A stretch of 64,000 nucleotides of DNA from positions 62,001 through 126,000 of the forward strand of contig NZ_BOOZ01000006.1 of assembly GCF_016863495.1 (NCBI RefSeq), read 5' to 3'. Numbering within the stretch: position 1 is the first letter of the stretch; the number at the start of each line of letters is the position of its first letter. The notes beneath the pieces are model-generated. The model saw only the letters and a list, made by a program, of their open reading frames with translations. It did no database searches and was not told the DNA's origin. This DNA is from Micromonospora andamanensis. GTDB taxonomy: Bacteria; Actinomycetota; Actinomycetes; Mycobacteriales; Micromonosporaceae. The translations under genes were made by a program, and so were the position numbers. This document shows, piece by piece, positions 9,693 to 17,947 of the stretch.

Positions 9693-9962
9693 GTGGACAC
9701 TGGAGATCGCCTGCTGACACCGGGTGAAGTCGCCGCACTGTTTCGGGTGGACCCGAAAACCGTGACGCGATGGGCGGCGGCGGGCCGGATCGGGAGCATC
9801 CGGACTCCAGGAGGGCATCGCCGGTTTCGGGAATCCGAGGTGCGGGCCCTGCTTGAAGGGGAGGGCATGCTGGACGAGGCGGACGAGATGGGTAGACCGC
9901 GTAATGCGGGCCCGACTGCTTCGACCGGCCCTGCGGGACCGGCTAATGCCGGCATGTACTGA
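9693..9962 (+). CDS. bldC: BldC-type MerR-like developmental regulator
   Basis: This encodes 89 residues with a single MerR-type DNA-binding domain: LLTPGEVAALFRVDPKTVTRWAAAGRIGSIRTPGGHRRF, then the Arg/Glu-rich segment that ends the winged helix. It has no effector-binding coiled coil, as is typical of BldC, which binds DNA head-to-tail and holds back sporulation genes in Streptomyces. The start is a GTG at 9693 with an excellent GAGGAGGGGG at 9681-9690. The last 25 residues (Gly, Pro, Ala and Thr) look disordered. The gene stands alone between Lrp (divergent) and mqnM (convergent). Confidence 0.92.
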   Translation: MDTGDRLLTPGEVAALFRVDPKTVTRWAAAGRIGSIRTPGGHRRFRESEVRALLEGEGMLDEADEMGRPRNAGPTASTGPAGPANAGMY

Positions 9963-9989
9963 AGTGCGGGTCGGGACGCGGGCCGGCCG

Positions 9990-10619
9990 TCAGGTCCGGT
10001 CCGCGTTCAACTTTCCGGCCCACCGCTTGAACAGGGTGTGCGGCACGTCGAGGGCGTCGAGCACCTTGCCCGCCACGAAGTCCACAAGTTGGGCGGCGGA
10101 GGCGGCGGCACCCGCACCGTAGAAGCCGGGACTGGCCGGCAGCACCACAGCTCCGGCGTCATGCAGCGCGATCAGGTGTTCCAGGTGGCTGCGGGTCACC
10201 GGGGTCTCGCGGGGCACCATGACCACCCGCCGGCGTTCCTTCAGGTTCACCTCGGCGGCCCGCTGCAACAGGTCCTTGGACAGGCCGATGGCGATGCCGG
10301 CGCAGGCCGCCGTGCTGGCGGGCACCACCACCATCCCGCGTACCGGATAGGAGCCGCTGCTCGGTCCGGCGGCGAGATCACCTGCGGGCCAGTGGCGCAG
10401 GTCGGCTGTGGCGACGTCCCGGCCGAGCCAGGTGGCCAGGTCTTCGGCCCAGTGAGCGTCCCGGAACGGCCGTCCGGTCTCGTCGAGGACGGTGAGCCGG
10501 GCCGCGCGGGAGACGATCAGGTCCACCGGCTGTCCGGCGTCGAGCAACCCGCGTACGACTGCCGCCGCGTACGGCGTGCCGGAAGCACCTGACACCCCGA
10601 CCACCCATGGTTCACGCAT
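9990..10619 (-). CDS. mqnM: flavin prenyltransferase, UbiX family (MqnM)
   Basis: The 209-residue product is a UbiX/Pad1 family flavin prenyltransferase that makes prenylated FMN for UbiD-type decarboxylases. Family signs are the N-terminal GVSGASGTPYAAAVVRGLLD, the ...VVVPASTAACAGIAIGLSKDLLQRAAEV segment, RRVVMVPRETP, and the C-terminal HTLFKRWAG. A partner UbiD-type decarboxylase (mqnL) is encoded at 12.7-14.2 kb, so it most likely serves menaquinone biosynthesis as MqnM. The start ATG at 10619 begins the conserved domain directly; the upstream extension is not conserved-looking. The terpene synthase gene diverges from it. Confidence 0.9.
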   Translation of the reverse strand: MREPWVVGVSGASGTPYAAAVVRGLLDAGQPVDLIVSRAARLTVLDETGRPFRDAHWAEDLATWLGRDVATADLRHWPAGDLAAGPSSGSYPVRGMVVVPASTAACAGIAIGLSKDLLQRAAEVNLKERRRVVMVPRETPVTRSHLEHLIALHDAGAVVLPASPGFYGAGAAASAAQLVDFVAGKVLDALDVPHTLFKRWAGKLNADRT

Positions 10620-10685
10620 CCCATCAGGGTGCCTGGTCACCGTCGGCACCGGTCGGGCACCCCGGAAAGCGTGTCCGAGGTGCCC

Positions 10686-11774
10686 ATGATCGCCGCAGGC
10701 TGGGCCGTTACGCCACCGATGCCCGGCGGGCCAGCGGGGGTCACCGGGAGCTGGCATGCTGCCCGGGACGAAAGCACAGTGGGGGCCGGCCGGAAGGATG
10801 TGGGGATCATTCTGTCGTCGGCCGGTCACCTCCACAGCATCCTGACGTCCCTGCGTGCCGCCTGCCCCATCCCGTCGCAGCTCTCTCCGTACGCCGACGA
10901 TGTTCAGAAATGGCTGGTGGCGGAGCTGCCGTTGGACGCGCCGACGCGCGAGCTGCTGGGGAGTGCCGGTTTCGCCAGGTACGCGGGGCGGCTCTACCCC
11001 GACGCCAGCGAGGCCGACCTACGCATCCTGACCGCGCTGTTCACCTGGTTCTTCCTGGTCGACGATGCCTGCGACGGGCCCGACCGGACCGGCCTGGACG
11101 AGATCCGGGCGCTGCGCGACGCGGCTGTCGCGCTGCTGCGCGGCGGTGTCCGGCTGCGGCACCCGGGGCTGGCCGGTCCGCTACGCCGGCTGCTGGTCAG
11201 CGCCTGGCGCGAACCGCACCGGCGGATGCCGGCCCGTTGGCGGCTGCGCTTCGCCGACGCGGTAGCCCATCACCTCGACGGCACCTGGCAGGAGGCGGTC
11301 AACAAGGCGACCGGGCACGTGCCCGGCGTCGAGGAGTACGTCGAGCTGCGCCGGGCCACCTCGGCGGCGTACGTGTCGTATCCGCTCGTGGAGTTCGTCA
11401 GCGGTCGGCCGCTGCCCGATGCGGTCTACCACCACCCACGGCTGGGCCAGCTCCGCGACATCGGCAACGACCTGCTCTCCTGGTACAACGACATCGCCTC
11501 GCTGGACCGGGACGCGGCCAGCTCCGGCGGGCACAACCTGGTGCTGGCGCTGGCCACCGCGCATCACGTGCCGGTGCCCACCGCCGTGGACCTGGCCGCC
11601 GAGCGCTGGCACGAGTCGATGCGCCGGTTCGTCAGCCTGCGGGCCACCGTGCCCTCGTTCGGTCCGGCGCTGGATCCGGCGGTCACCGCCCACCTCGACG
11701 GGGTGGCCCGGGCCGTTCGCGGCACCATCGACTGGACCATGGAGAGCGCCCGGTACGCCGTGTCGGGCAGGTGA
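10686..11774 (+). CDS. class I terpene synthase
   Basis: This encodes 362 residues with the hallmarks of a bacterial class I terpene cyclase, which ionises a prenyl diphosphate and cyclises it. The Mg-binding DDACD is at 126-130, preceded by TWFFLV. The second metal motif NDLLSWYND is at 261-269, with its last acid Asp instead of the usual Glu. An Arg pair in LRRATSAAY (222-223) sits where the diphosphate sensor lies, and the C-terminal Arg-Tyr pair is at 356-357. The product (mono-, sesqui- or diterpene) cannot be told. The start is uncertain: ATG 10686 has GAGG upstream, while GTG 10779 or 10800 would remove a poorly conserved leader. The gene lies between mqnM and mqnP/mqnL, divergent from the first and abutting the stop of the second. 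Confidence 0.88.
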   Translation: MIAAGWAVTPPMPGGPAGVTGSWHAARDESTVGAGRKDVGIILSSAGHLHSILTSLRAACPIPSQLSPYADDVQKWLVAELPLDAPTRELLGSAGFARYAGRLYPDASEADLRILTALFTWFFLVDDACDGPDRTGLDEIRALRDAAVALLRGGVRLRHPGLAGPLRRLLVSAWREPHRRMPARWRLRFADAVAHHLDGTWQEAVNKATGHVPGVEEYVELRRATSAAYVSYPLVEFVSGRPLPDAVYHHPRLGQLRDIGNDLLSWYNDIASLDRDAASSGGHNLVLALATAHHVPVPTAVDLAAERWHESMRRFVSLRATVPSFGPALDPAVTAHLDGVARAVRGTIDWTMESARYAVSGR

Positions 11775-12692
11775 TCAGGGACGCAGGCCGAGCCGGACGA
11801 CCAGGTCGAGCAGGGCGAAGGCGAACAATGCGATGCCGACGAAGCCGTTGGCGGTGAAGAACGCCCGGTTGACCCGGCTCAGGTCGGTAGGCGTGACCAC
11901 CAGGTGCTGGTAGCCGAAGGCGACGGCGGTGAGGGCCAGCCCGATCCACCAGAGCCAGCCGAAGCCGACGAGCACGCCGAACCAGCCGAACAGCGCGAAG
12001 GTGACCACGTGCGCCACGGTGGAGGCGTGCAGCGCGAAGCGCACCCCGTACCGGGCCGGCACGCTGTGCACGCCGATCTCCCGGTCCACCTCGGCGTCCT
12101 GGCAGGCGTAGATCAGGTCGAAGCCGCCGATCCACAATCCGACGGCCGCGCCGAGCAGCCAGGCCGGCCCGGAGCCGGCGAAGGTGCCGGTGACCGCGAG
12201 CCAGGCGCCGACCGGGCCGACCATCTGCGCGACGGCCAGGATGGCGTGCGGCCAGTTGGTGAACCGCTTGCCGTACGGGTAGACCACAAGCGGCACCACG
12301 GCCAGCGGCGCGAGCACCAGGCAGAGCGGGTTGAGCAGGGCGGCGGCGGCCAGGAAGACCGCCAGGGCGACGCCCGCGCCGGTCCAGGCCGTCCGCAGGC
12401 TCACCGCCCCGGTCACCAACTCCCGGTTGGCGGTACGCGGATTCCGCGCGTCGATCCGGCGGTCCAGGATCCGGTTCGCCGCCATCGCGAACGTCCGCGC
12501 CCCCACCATCGCCACAGTGATCAGCAGCAGGTCAACCCACCGAACCCGCCCCCCGTCCACCCACATCGCAACCAACGCCGACAGGTACGCGAACGGCAAC
12601 GCGAACACCGAGTGCTCAATCGCCACGAGCTTGAGGAAGGACTTCACGCGCCCGGGGCGCTCGGCCGGCTGCACGGCGGTGGTGGTGGGCAT
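11775..12692 (-). CDS. mqnP: UbiA-family prenyltransferase MqnP
   Basis: This 305-residue integral membrane prenyltransferase has about eight to nine helices. The two Asp-rich Mg/diphosphate motifs are NRILDRRID (in the loop after helix 2) and the DAEVDREIG segment (after helix 6). The IEHSVFALPFAY start is typical of the 4-hydroxybenzoate octaprenyltransferase-like group that acts as MqnP in futalosine organisms, attaching the polyprenyl chain to the naphthoate ring. The ATG overlaps the mqnL stop as ATGA, so the two are translated together. Its own stop directly abuts that of the terpene synthase on the other strand. Confidence 0.92.
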   Translation of the reverse strand: MPTTTAVQPAERPGRVKSFLKLVAIEHSVFALPFAYLSALVAMWVDGGRVRWVDLLLITVAMVGARTFAMAANRILDRRIDARNPRTANRELVTGAVSLRTAWTGAGVALAVFLAAAALLNPLCLVLAPLAVVPLVVYPYGKRFTNWPHAILAVAQMVGPVGAWLAVTGTFAGSGPAWLLGAAVGLWIGGFDLIYACQDAEVDREIGVHSVPARYGVRFALHASTVAHVVTFALFGWFGVLVGFGWLWWIGLALTAVAFGYQHLVVTPTDLSRVNRAFFTANGFVGIALFAFALLDLVVRLGLRP

Positions 12693-14152
12693 CAGATGCC
12701 GTATTCCTTCCAGCGCTTGTCGACGAGGGAGACCACCTCGGGGGCCATGGTCATCTCCTCGGGCCAGCCGCGGTGGTAGCCCTCCTCGGGGAGCTTGCGG
12801 GTGGCGTCGATGCCGGCCTTGCCGCCCCAGAACTGCTGGTACGACGAGTGGTCCAGATGGTCCACCGGGCCCTCGGTGAGCAGCAGGTCACGGGCGTAGT
12901 CGACGTTGCCGAACGCGCGGAAGGCGACCTCGCGGTAGTCGTGCACGTCGCAGTCCTCGTCCACGATCACGATCAGCTTGGTAAGCGACATCATGTGCGC
13001 GCCCCAGATCGCGTTCATCACCTTCTGGGCGTGCTTCGGGTAGCGCTTGCGGATCGACACGATCGCGCAGTTGTGGAAGACGCCAGCGGCCGGCAGGTCG
13101 TAGTCGACGATGTCCGGAATCAGGAAGCGCAGCAGCGGCGCGAAGATCCGCTCGGTGGCCTTGCCGAGGCCGTGGTCCTCCTGCGGCGGCTTCGAGGTGA
13201 CGATCGAGTGGTAGACCGGGTTTCGCTGCATGGTCATCGCCTCGACGTGCAGCACCGGGAACGGCTCGACGGGCGTGTAGAAGCCGGTGTGGTCGCCGAA
13301 CGGCCCCTCCGGCAGCCGCTCACCCGGCTCCAGGTAACCCTCCAGCACCACCTGGGCGTGCGCCGGCACCTGCAACGGCACGGTGAGGCAGTCGACCATC
13401 TCCACCCGTTCGCCGCGCAGGAAGCCGGCGAACAGGTACTCGTCGATGTCGGCGGGGAGCGGCGCGCTCGACGCGTAGCTGACCACCGGGTCGCAGCCGA
13501 TGGCGATGGCGACCGGCAGCCGCTGGCCGAGCCGCTCGGCGACGGCGTGGTGTGCCGTCGAGTTCTTGTGGATCTGCCAGTGCATCCCGAGGGTGTTGTG
13601 GCTGTGCTGCTGGAGCCGGTAGAGGCCAAGGTTCCGCTTGCCGGTCTCCGGGTGCTTGGTGTGGGTCAACCCGAAGTTGTGGAAGATCCCACCGTCACCC
13701 GGCCAGACCTGGAGCCCGGGCAGCCGGTTGAGGTCGACGTCGTCACCCCGGTAGACCACCTGCTGGCAGGGCGCGGTCTTGACCTTCTTCGGCGGCATCG
13801 ACTTGAGCTGCATGACCTTGCCGAGGCCGCCCATCATGCCGGAGAAGCCGACAGGCAGCTCCGGCTTGAGCATCTCGCCGATCCGGTTGCCGATCTCGTC
13901 CAGCGACTCGACACCGAGCGCCATCGCGGTGCGCTTCTCGGTGCCGAACAGGTTGATCGCCAGCGGCATCTCACCCCGGGTGGGCTGCTCGAACAGCAGC
14001 GCCGGCCCGTCGGCCCGCACCGTCCGGGTGACGATTTCGCTGATCTCCAGCGTCGGGTCGACCGGGACGCCTACGCGCCGCAGTTCGCCCTCGCGCTCCA
14101 GCGCCGCGAGAAAATCCTTCAAATCGGTGTACGGGAAGCCACGAGCCGCCAT
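12692..14152 (-). CDS. mqnL: UbiD-family menaquinone biosynthesis decarboxylase MqnL
   Basis: This 486-residue UbiD family decarboxylase depends on prenylated FMN. Family features include the N-terminal FPYTDLKDFLAALEREGELRRV, the central NLGLYRLQQHSHNTLGMHW loop, the catalytic-region EGPFGDHTGFYTP, and C-terminal DCDVHDYREVAFRAFGNVDY. In the futalosine route this enzyme, with MqnP and MqnM, converts the 5,8-dihydroxy-2-naphthoate-type intermediate to menaquinone precursors. It is the promoter-proximal gene of mqnL-mqnP. The 273 nt upstream to the divergent transglutaminase gene hold both promoters. Confidence 0.93.
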   Translation of the reverse strand: MAARGFPYTDLKDFLAALEREGELRRVGVPVDPTLEISEIVTRTVRADGPALLFEQPTRGEMPLAINLFGTEKRTAMALGVESLDEIGNRIGEMLKPELPVGFSGMMGGLGKVMQLKSMPPKKVKTAPCQQVVYRGDDVDLNRLPGLQVWPGDGGIFHNFGLTHTKHPETGKRNLGLYRLQQHSHNTLGMHWQIHKNSTAHHAVAERLGQRLPVAIAIGCDPVVSYASSAPLPADIDEYLFAGFLRGERVEMVDCLTVPLQVPAHAQVVLEGYLEPGERLPEGPFGDHTGFYTPVEPFPVLHVEAMTMQRNPVYHSIVTSKPPQEDHGLGKATERIFAPLLRFLIPDIVDYDLPAAGVFHNCAIVSIRKRYPKHAQKVMNAIWGAHMMSLTKLIVIVDEDCDVHDYREVAFRAFGNVDYARDLLLTEGPVDHLDHSSYQQFWGGKAGIDATRKLPEEGYHRGWPEEMTMAPEVVSLVDKRWKEYGI

Positions 14153-14425
14153 GCCCGCAAGTCTGTCCTACGCCCTGCGGTCCTGCCCACGCCGGGTGGC
14201 CGTACGCCCTGTGGCGCGCCCCACCCGCGGGGCACCCGGCTCGTCGCGTGGCCACACCGGGACCTGACCGGGTTCGAGCCTGTCGAGCTGAGAGCGCAAA
14301 CGGATCGCAGGGGACACCGCGCTCCGGCAAATCCTGCGATGCTCGCTACCGCCAGGACGGGCCCCGACACCACGTCGGTGCCACAGCCGGGATCTCCGCG
14401 CCGCATTCTTTCCGAGGAGTGACAG

Positions 14426-15313
14426 ATGAACCTAGACCGGACGAACCTCTCCCGGTACGCCCGGCCGGGCCGGCTGACCTCCGCCGGCTCGTCGGCCCCG
14501 CTGCTCGACGCGCTGCCGTCGGACCCGGCGGGGATCGCCCGGACGATCCAGGGGCTGCTGATCCACGAGCACATCGCCGAGGCGTACGAGGTCACGTTGA
14601 CCGACGACGAGCGGCAGACAGTGCACCTGCGACCCGCCGACGCGATTCTCGCCCGCATCGCCGACACTCCGGGCGGCCAGCCACTGACCGTCCCCCGCCC
14701 TCCCGACCAGCGGGTGGCCGGCAACTGCCGGCACTACTCGCTGCTGCTGGTCACGGCGCTGCGAGCCCGGGGCGTGCCGGCCCGGGCCCGGTGTGGGTTC
14801 GGCGACTACTTCATCGACGGCCGGTACGAGGACCACTGGGTCGCGGAGTACTGGAGCCCCGAGCAACTCCGCTGGATCATGGTCGACGCCCAGCTCGACG
14901 AGCGCCAGCGTGAGCTGTTCGGCATCGACTTCGACACCACAGACGTGCCCCGGGACCGGTTCCTGGTCGCCGGTGAGGCGTGGGCCCGCTGCCGCGCCGG
15001 AGAGGCCGACCCGGACACCTTCGGGCTGAGCGTGGTCAACGAGGGTGGCTGGTGGTGGATCGCCAGCAACCTGATGCGTGACGCCGCCGCGCTGCACGGG
15101 GTGGAGCTGCTGCCGTGGGACGCCTGGGGCGCGATGCCCGCCCCCTTCGAGAAGATCGACGATGAGCGGGCAGCGTTCTTCGACGAGCTGGCCCGACTCA
15201 CCCGCGAGCCCGACGAGCACGCCGACGAGCTACGCCTGCTGTACGCGGACGACCGGCTGAACGTCCCCGCCATGGTCCGCAACGAAGTGCGCGACCGCGA
15301 CGAACCGGTGTGA
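14426..15313 (+). CDS. transglutaminase-like cysteine protein
   Basis: The 295-residue product carries a transglutaminase-like core with a complete putative triad: Cys101 in AGNCRHYSLLL, His137 in YEDHWVAEYW and Asp154 in RWIMVDAQLD. The domain covers about residues 45-160; the remainder is helical and unrecognised. There is no signal peptide, so it would act in the cytoplasm, where such proteins may be peptidases or amidases rather than cross-linkers. GAGGAG lies 6 nt before the ATG. It is monocistronic and divergent from mqnL. The substrate is unknown. Confidence 0.8.
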   Translation: MNLDRTNLSRYARPGRLTSAGSSAPLLDALPSDPAGIARTIQGLLIHEHIAEAYEVTLTDDERQTVHLRPADAILARIADTPGGQPLTVPRPPDQRVAGNCRHYSLLLVTALRARGVPARARCGFGDYFIDGRYEDHWVAEYWSPEQLRWIMVDAQLDERQRELFGIDFDTTDVPRDRFLVAGEAWARCRAGEADPDTFGLSVVNEGGWWWIASNLMRDAAALHGVELLPWDAWGAMPAPFEKIDDERAAFFDELARLTREPDEHADELRLLYADDRLNVPAMVRNEVRDRDEPV

Positions 15314-15331
15314 CGACAGGTCCCGCCCCGG

Positions 15332-15892
15332 TCAGGCGGCCGGCTGCCAGGCGTACCCGGCCAGGGGCGGGTCGATCGGCGCCCGGGTGAGCCGGTTGGC
15401 AAACGTGGAGATGGTGTACGTGCCGACGCCGAGCACCACGTCCAGGGCGTGCCGGGGCTGGTGGCCGGCGGCCAGGAAGGCGGCCAGCTCCTCATCGGGC
15501 ACCGCGCCCCGGTTGTCGAGCACGGCCAGGGTGAAGCGCCGCAACGCCTCAAGCCGCGCGTCGGGCAGGTCGGTGCCGGCGCGCAGCGCGTCGATCAGCT
15601 CGGCGGCAGCGCCGTACCGGACGAGGGTGGCGGTGTGCATGGCGACGCAGAGGTGGCATTCGTTCCGGCCGGCGACAGTGAGCACCACGACCTCCCGCTG
15701 GATCGGGTCCAGTCCGCAGTTCTCGAAGTTGGCGTTCGCGGTCAGGAAGCCGTTGAGCAGTTCGGGGGACTCGGCCATCAGGCCGACCGCGCCGGGCAGG
15801 TGGCCGAGCTTGCGGCGTACGCCGTCCATGGTGGCCCGGGCGGCCTGCGGCGCGGTGTCGATGGTGTGGGCGGGGAAGACGTGCGTGGACAT
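15332..15892 (-). CDS. carboxymuconolactone decarboxylase / AhpD-like protein
   Basis: This 186-residue, all-helical protein of the CMD/AhpD family carries the redox motif ECHLCVAMH (Cys79, Cys82, His86). AhpD-type proteins reduce peroxidase partners or handle peroxides directly. The N-terminal PGAVGLMAESPELLNGF is typical of the peroxidase-related group. It diverges from a MarR-family gene across a palindromic operator, suggesting oxidative or electrophile induction by that regulator. AAGGGG precedes the ATG. A decarboxylase role is unlikely given the CxxC. Confidence 0.88.
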   Translation of the reverse strand: MSTHVFPAHTIDTAPQAARATMDGVRRKLGHLPGAVGLMAESPELLNGFLTANANFENCGLDPIQREVVVLTVAGRNECHLCVAMHTATLVRYGAAAELIDALRAGTDLPDARLEALRRFTLAVLDNRGAVPDEELAAFLAAGHQPRHALDVVLGVGTYTISTFANRLTRAPIDPPLAGYAWQPAA

Positions 15893-15911
15893 GGCGGCGC
15901 CCCTTGTCGTA

Positions 15912-15937
15912 GGTTAGTCAACGTGGTTGACCAAACC
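15912..15937. promoter_or_regulatory. palindromic operator between AhpD-like and MarR genes
   Basis: Arms TTAGTCAAC (15914-15922) and GTTGACCAA (15926-15934) form an inverted repeat with one mismatch around GTG, extended by GG/CC at the edges. It sits in the 55-nt divergent spacer, so one bound MarR dimer could shut both genes. Length and symmetry fit MarR operators; no binding data are available. Confidence 0.7.
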
Positions 15938-15947
15938 GTAAACCAGG

Positions 15948-16433
15948 TTGTCGAAATTGCCAACACCTGAACCGCAGCGGCCCGGCTTCGTACTGCCGCT
16001 GCTGTTGCTTGCCGGTTTCCGGACGCTCATCGACGACCTGCACGCCGAGCTGGCCCGGCAGGGTCACGCGGAGCTGCGCCCGCTGCACGGCTTCGTGCTC
16101 CAGGCCGTCGGTGCCGACGGCACCACCGCCTCCGAGCTGGGCAACCGGCTGGGCGTCTCCAAGCAGGCCGCCGGCAAGACAGTCGACCGGCTGGTCGCCC
16201 TCGGCTACCTGGAACGCGCCGACGACAGCCGCGACGCCCGCCGCAAGCTGGTCCGGCTGACCCCGCACGGGCTCGACGGGCTACGCCGGTCGGCTGTCAT
16301 CTTCGACGAGCTGCGGCAACGCTGGACGGAGACGCTCGGCGCGGAACGGGTCGCGGCCATCGAGGACGACCTGCGGGCCGTCACCCCCGCCAACTGGTTC
16401 CGCCTCGACATCCCCGGCTGGTTCACCGGCTGA
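15948..16433 (+). CDS. MarR family transcriptional regulator
   Basis: This encodes about 160 residues with a MarR-type winged helix: GTTASELGNRLGVSKQAAGKTVDRLVALGYLERADDSRDARRKLVRLT forms the recognition helix and wing. The start is a TTG; 15948 and 15957 are both possible, and the second is better spaced from AGG at 15945-15947. It is divergent from the AhpD-like gene and shares its operator, pointing to a redox or phenolic sensor. The end overlaps the last 11 nt of the DUF397 gene on the opposite strand. Confidence 0.9.
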   Translation: MSKLPTPEPQRPGFVLPLLLLAGFRTLIDDLHAELARQGHAELRPLHGFVLQAVGADGTTASELGNRLGVSKQAAGKTVDRLVALGYLERADDSRDARRKLVRLTPHGLDGLRRSAVIFDELRQRWTETLGAERVAAIEDDLRAVTPANWFRLDIPGWFTG

Positions 16434-16617
16434 CCGGGAGCACCTCCAGAAAGGCCCGCCAGGCCGCCGGGCCGAAGGTCAGCACCGCGCCGTCGCGGTC
16501 CTTGCTGTCCCGCACCGCGACCAGGCCGGGCAGGTTGTCGGCCACCTCGACGCAGTTGCCGCCGTTGGTGCTGCTCCGGCTGCTTGTGCGCCACCGGGCA
16601 CCGGTCAGCTCCGCCAT
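16423..16617 (-). CDS. DUF397 small protein
   Basis: The 64-residue protein matches the actinobacterial DUF397 family: TGARWRTSSRSSTNGGNCVEVA, then VAVRDSKDRDGAVLTFGPAAWRAF. It is encoded directly downstream of, and overlapping by 13 nt, an XRE/DUF5753 regulator, the usual pairing in Streptomyces (WhiJ- and AbaA-like loci), where the small protein is thought to modulate the DNA-binding partner. The last codons overlap the end of the MarR gene on the other strand. Confidence 0.95.
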   Translation of the reverse strand: MAELTGARWRTSSRSSTNGGNCVEVADNLPGLVAVRDSKDRDGAVLTFGPAAWRAFLEVLPVSR

Positions 16618-17405
16618 GACTCCGCCACCTCCGTCACCAACTCGATCGACTGGCGGGGCGGCAACGCCTCACCCTGGATCGCCTCCCAGGAGGCCCGGAT
16701 CGCCAACACGTCCTCGGTGTGGTCGATCACCTGCCCCTTGAGCTGATCGTCCAGATAGGCCACATCCTCCCCACCGGGAAGGGTAGCCAGCACGAAGGCA
16801 CCGGCGACACCCGGATACGCGCCCACCGAGGCGGGCACCACGTGCAGCCGTACCCGGGGATGCTCGGTGGCCAGCTTCACCAGCCGCCGCAGTTGCTCGC
16901 GCATCACCACCGGCCCGCCCACCGGCCGGCGCAGCACGTGCTCGTCGAGCACCGTGACGAGCTGCGGCGGTCGCTCGCCGGTGAGCACCGCCTGCCGGGC
17001 CAACCGTGCCTCCACCCGCCGTTCCACCTCCGCCTCGTCGTAGAGTCCGACGCTGCGGAACAGCGCGCGGGCGTACGCCGAGGTCTGGAGCAGACCCGGC
17101 ACCACCGTGTTCTCGAACGACCGCAGCACCGTGGCCTGCCGCTCGTTGGCCTCCCACTCCCGCATCCACTGCGGCGCGCCGAACCGGGCAAGCATCCGGA
17201 CGAACGCGCCGCCGGTGTCGAGCGCCGCGTCCGCCCGCTCCCAGAAGTCCGGCGGCGGCTTACGCGCCTCGGTCTCCACCATCGCCACGGTCGAGGCCGA
17301 ATAGTTGATCGCCCTGGCCAGATCCTCCTGCGTCACCTTGCGCGCCGCCCGCATGTGTCGCAGTTCCTCGATGAGCACTCGCGACCGCTCGTCCACCCAC
17401 ACCAC
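16605..17405 (-). CDS. XRE-family regulator with DUF5753 domain (WhiJ-like)
   Basis: This encodes 266 residues. An N-terminal helix-turn-helix of XRE type (about 8-60, LRHMRAARKVTQEDLARAINYSASTVAMVETEARKPP) is followed by the DUF5753 domain (about 80-255, starting WMREWEANERQATVLRSFENTVVPGLLQTSAYARAL). It is coupled to the DUF397 gene, forming the two-gene module common in developmental actinobacteria. A 225-nt divergent region with a strong hairpin separates it from the 90-residue gene at 17631. By analogy with WhiJ it probably represses and is relieved by its small partner. Confidence 0.95.
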   Translation of the reverse strand: MVWVDERSRVLIEELRHMRAARKVTQEDLARAINYSASTVAMVETEARKPPPDFWERADAALDTGGAFVRMLARFGAPQWMREWEANERQATVLRSFENTVVPGLLQTSAYARALFRSVGLYDEAEVERRVEARLARQAVLTGERPPQLVTVLDEHVLRRPVGGPVVMREQLRRLVKLATEHPRVRLHVVPASVGAYPGVAGAFVLATLPGGEDVAYLDDQLKGQVIDHTEDVLAIRASWEAIQGEALPPRQSIELVTEVAESWRS

Positions 17406-17560
17406 TCCTCACCAGCACGACAGGCGTTTCTCACCGCCCTCACCGGGGGACAGACCAGGCACACAGGGCGATCGAATGCCTTCCGAGCGTAGTCGGCGGC
17501 GCACCAGACTGTCCCCATCGGAACCGCCCGGATCCGGCAGAAAAGGACGGGCGCAACCGA

Positions 17561-17600
17561 GGCGGGGCCGTCCGGCACGTCGGCGACGGACGGCCCCGCC
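17561..17600. promoter_or_regulatory. perfect 14-bp inverted repeat in the leader of the 17631 gene
   Basis: Arm GGCGGGGCCGTCCG at 17561-17574 pairs perfectly with 17587-17600 across a 12-nt loop. Genes on both sides point away from it, so it is not a terminator for either. It ends 30 nt before the start codon at 17631. It may be an attenuator-like or stability element, or an operator for the neighbouring XRE protein. Confidence 0.6.
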
Positions 17601-17630
17601 GCCAACCGGCTGGCAGACAGGAGTACGCAG

Positions 17631-17903
17631 ATGACGTCGCAGAACCACGTCGCGCTCCGGCCACTCTGGCTGTGCCGGGCCTGCGCCGCACCGTGGCCCT
17701 GCGCCAACGCCCGGCTCGCCCTGCTCGCCGAGTACCGGGACAGTCACGTGGCCCTGTCGATCTACCTCGCCGGGCTGCTGTACGACGCGGTCGAGGACCT
17801 GTACCGCCTCAACCCCCACGACGCGCCGAAGCCCGCCGCACTGCACGACCGGTTCCTCGGCTGGGCCGCCCCGCGCACTCACCGCCCGCACCCCACCGAC
17901 TGA
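17631..17903 (+). CDS. small cysteine-containing protein, actinobacterial, unknown function
   Basis: This encodes 90 residues. The N-terminus LRPLWLCRACAAPWPCANARLALLAEYRDSHVAL carries CxxC and a further PC, a possible metal or redox site; the remainder is helical with a short C-terminal Arg/His/Pro tail. Small proteins of this appearance lie near XRE/DUF397 pairs in many actinomycetes, as I recall, so it may be the regulated target. AGGAG precedes the ATG. It follows a strong leader hairpin. No function is known to me. Confidence 0.75.
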   Translation: MTSQNHVALRPLWLCRACAAPWPCANARLALLAEYRDSHVALSIYLAGLLYDAVEDLYRLNPHDAPKPAALHDRFLGWAAPRTHRPHPTD

Positions 17904-17947
17904 CCGCCGCCGCCGCGGCCCCGCGATTGGTCGTACGCTCGCACCTC

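Noticed and set aside
10607..11857. An alternative 416-codon plus-strand frame over the terpene synthase gene
   Set aside because: Arg/Ala/Gly-rich shadow with no domain; the overlapping frame has both metal-binding motifs of terpene cyclases.
14262..14290. T-loop-like GGGTTCGAGCC suggesting a tRNA upstream of the transglutaminase gene
   Set aside because: Only a weak T-arm; no D-arm, anticodon arm or acceptor pairing can be built around it.
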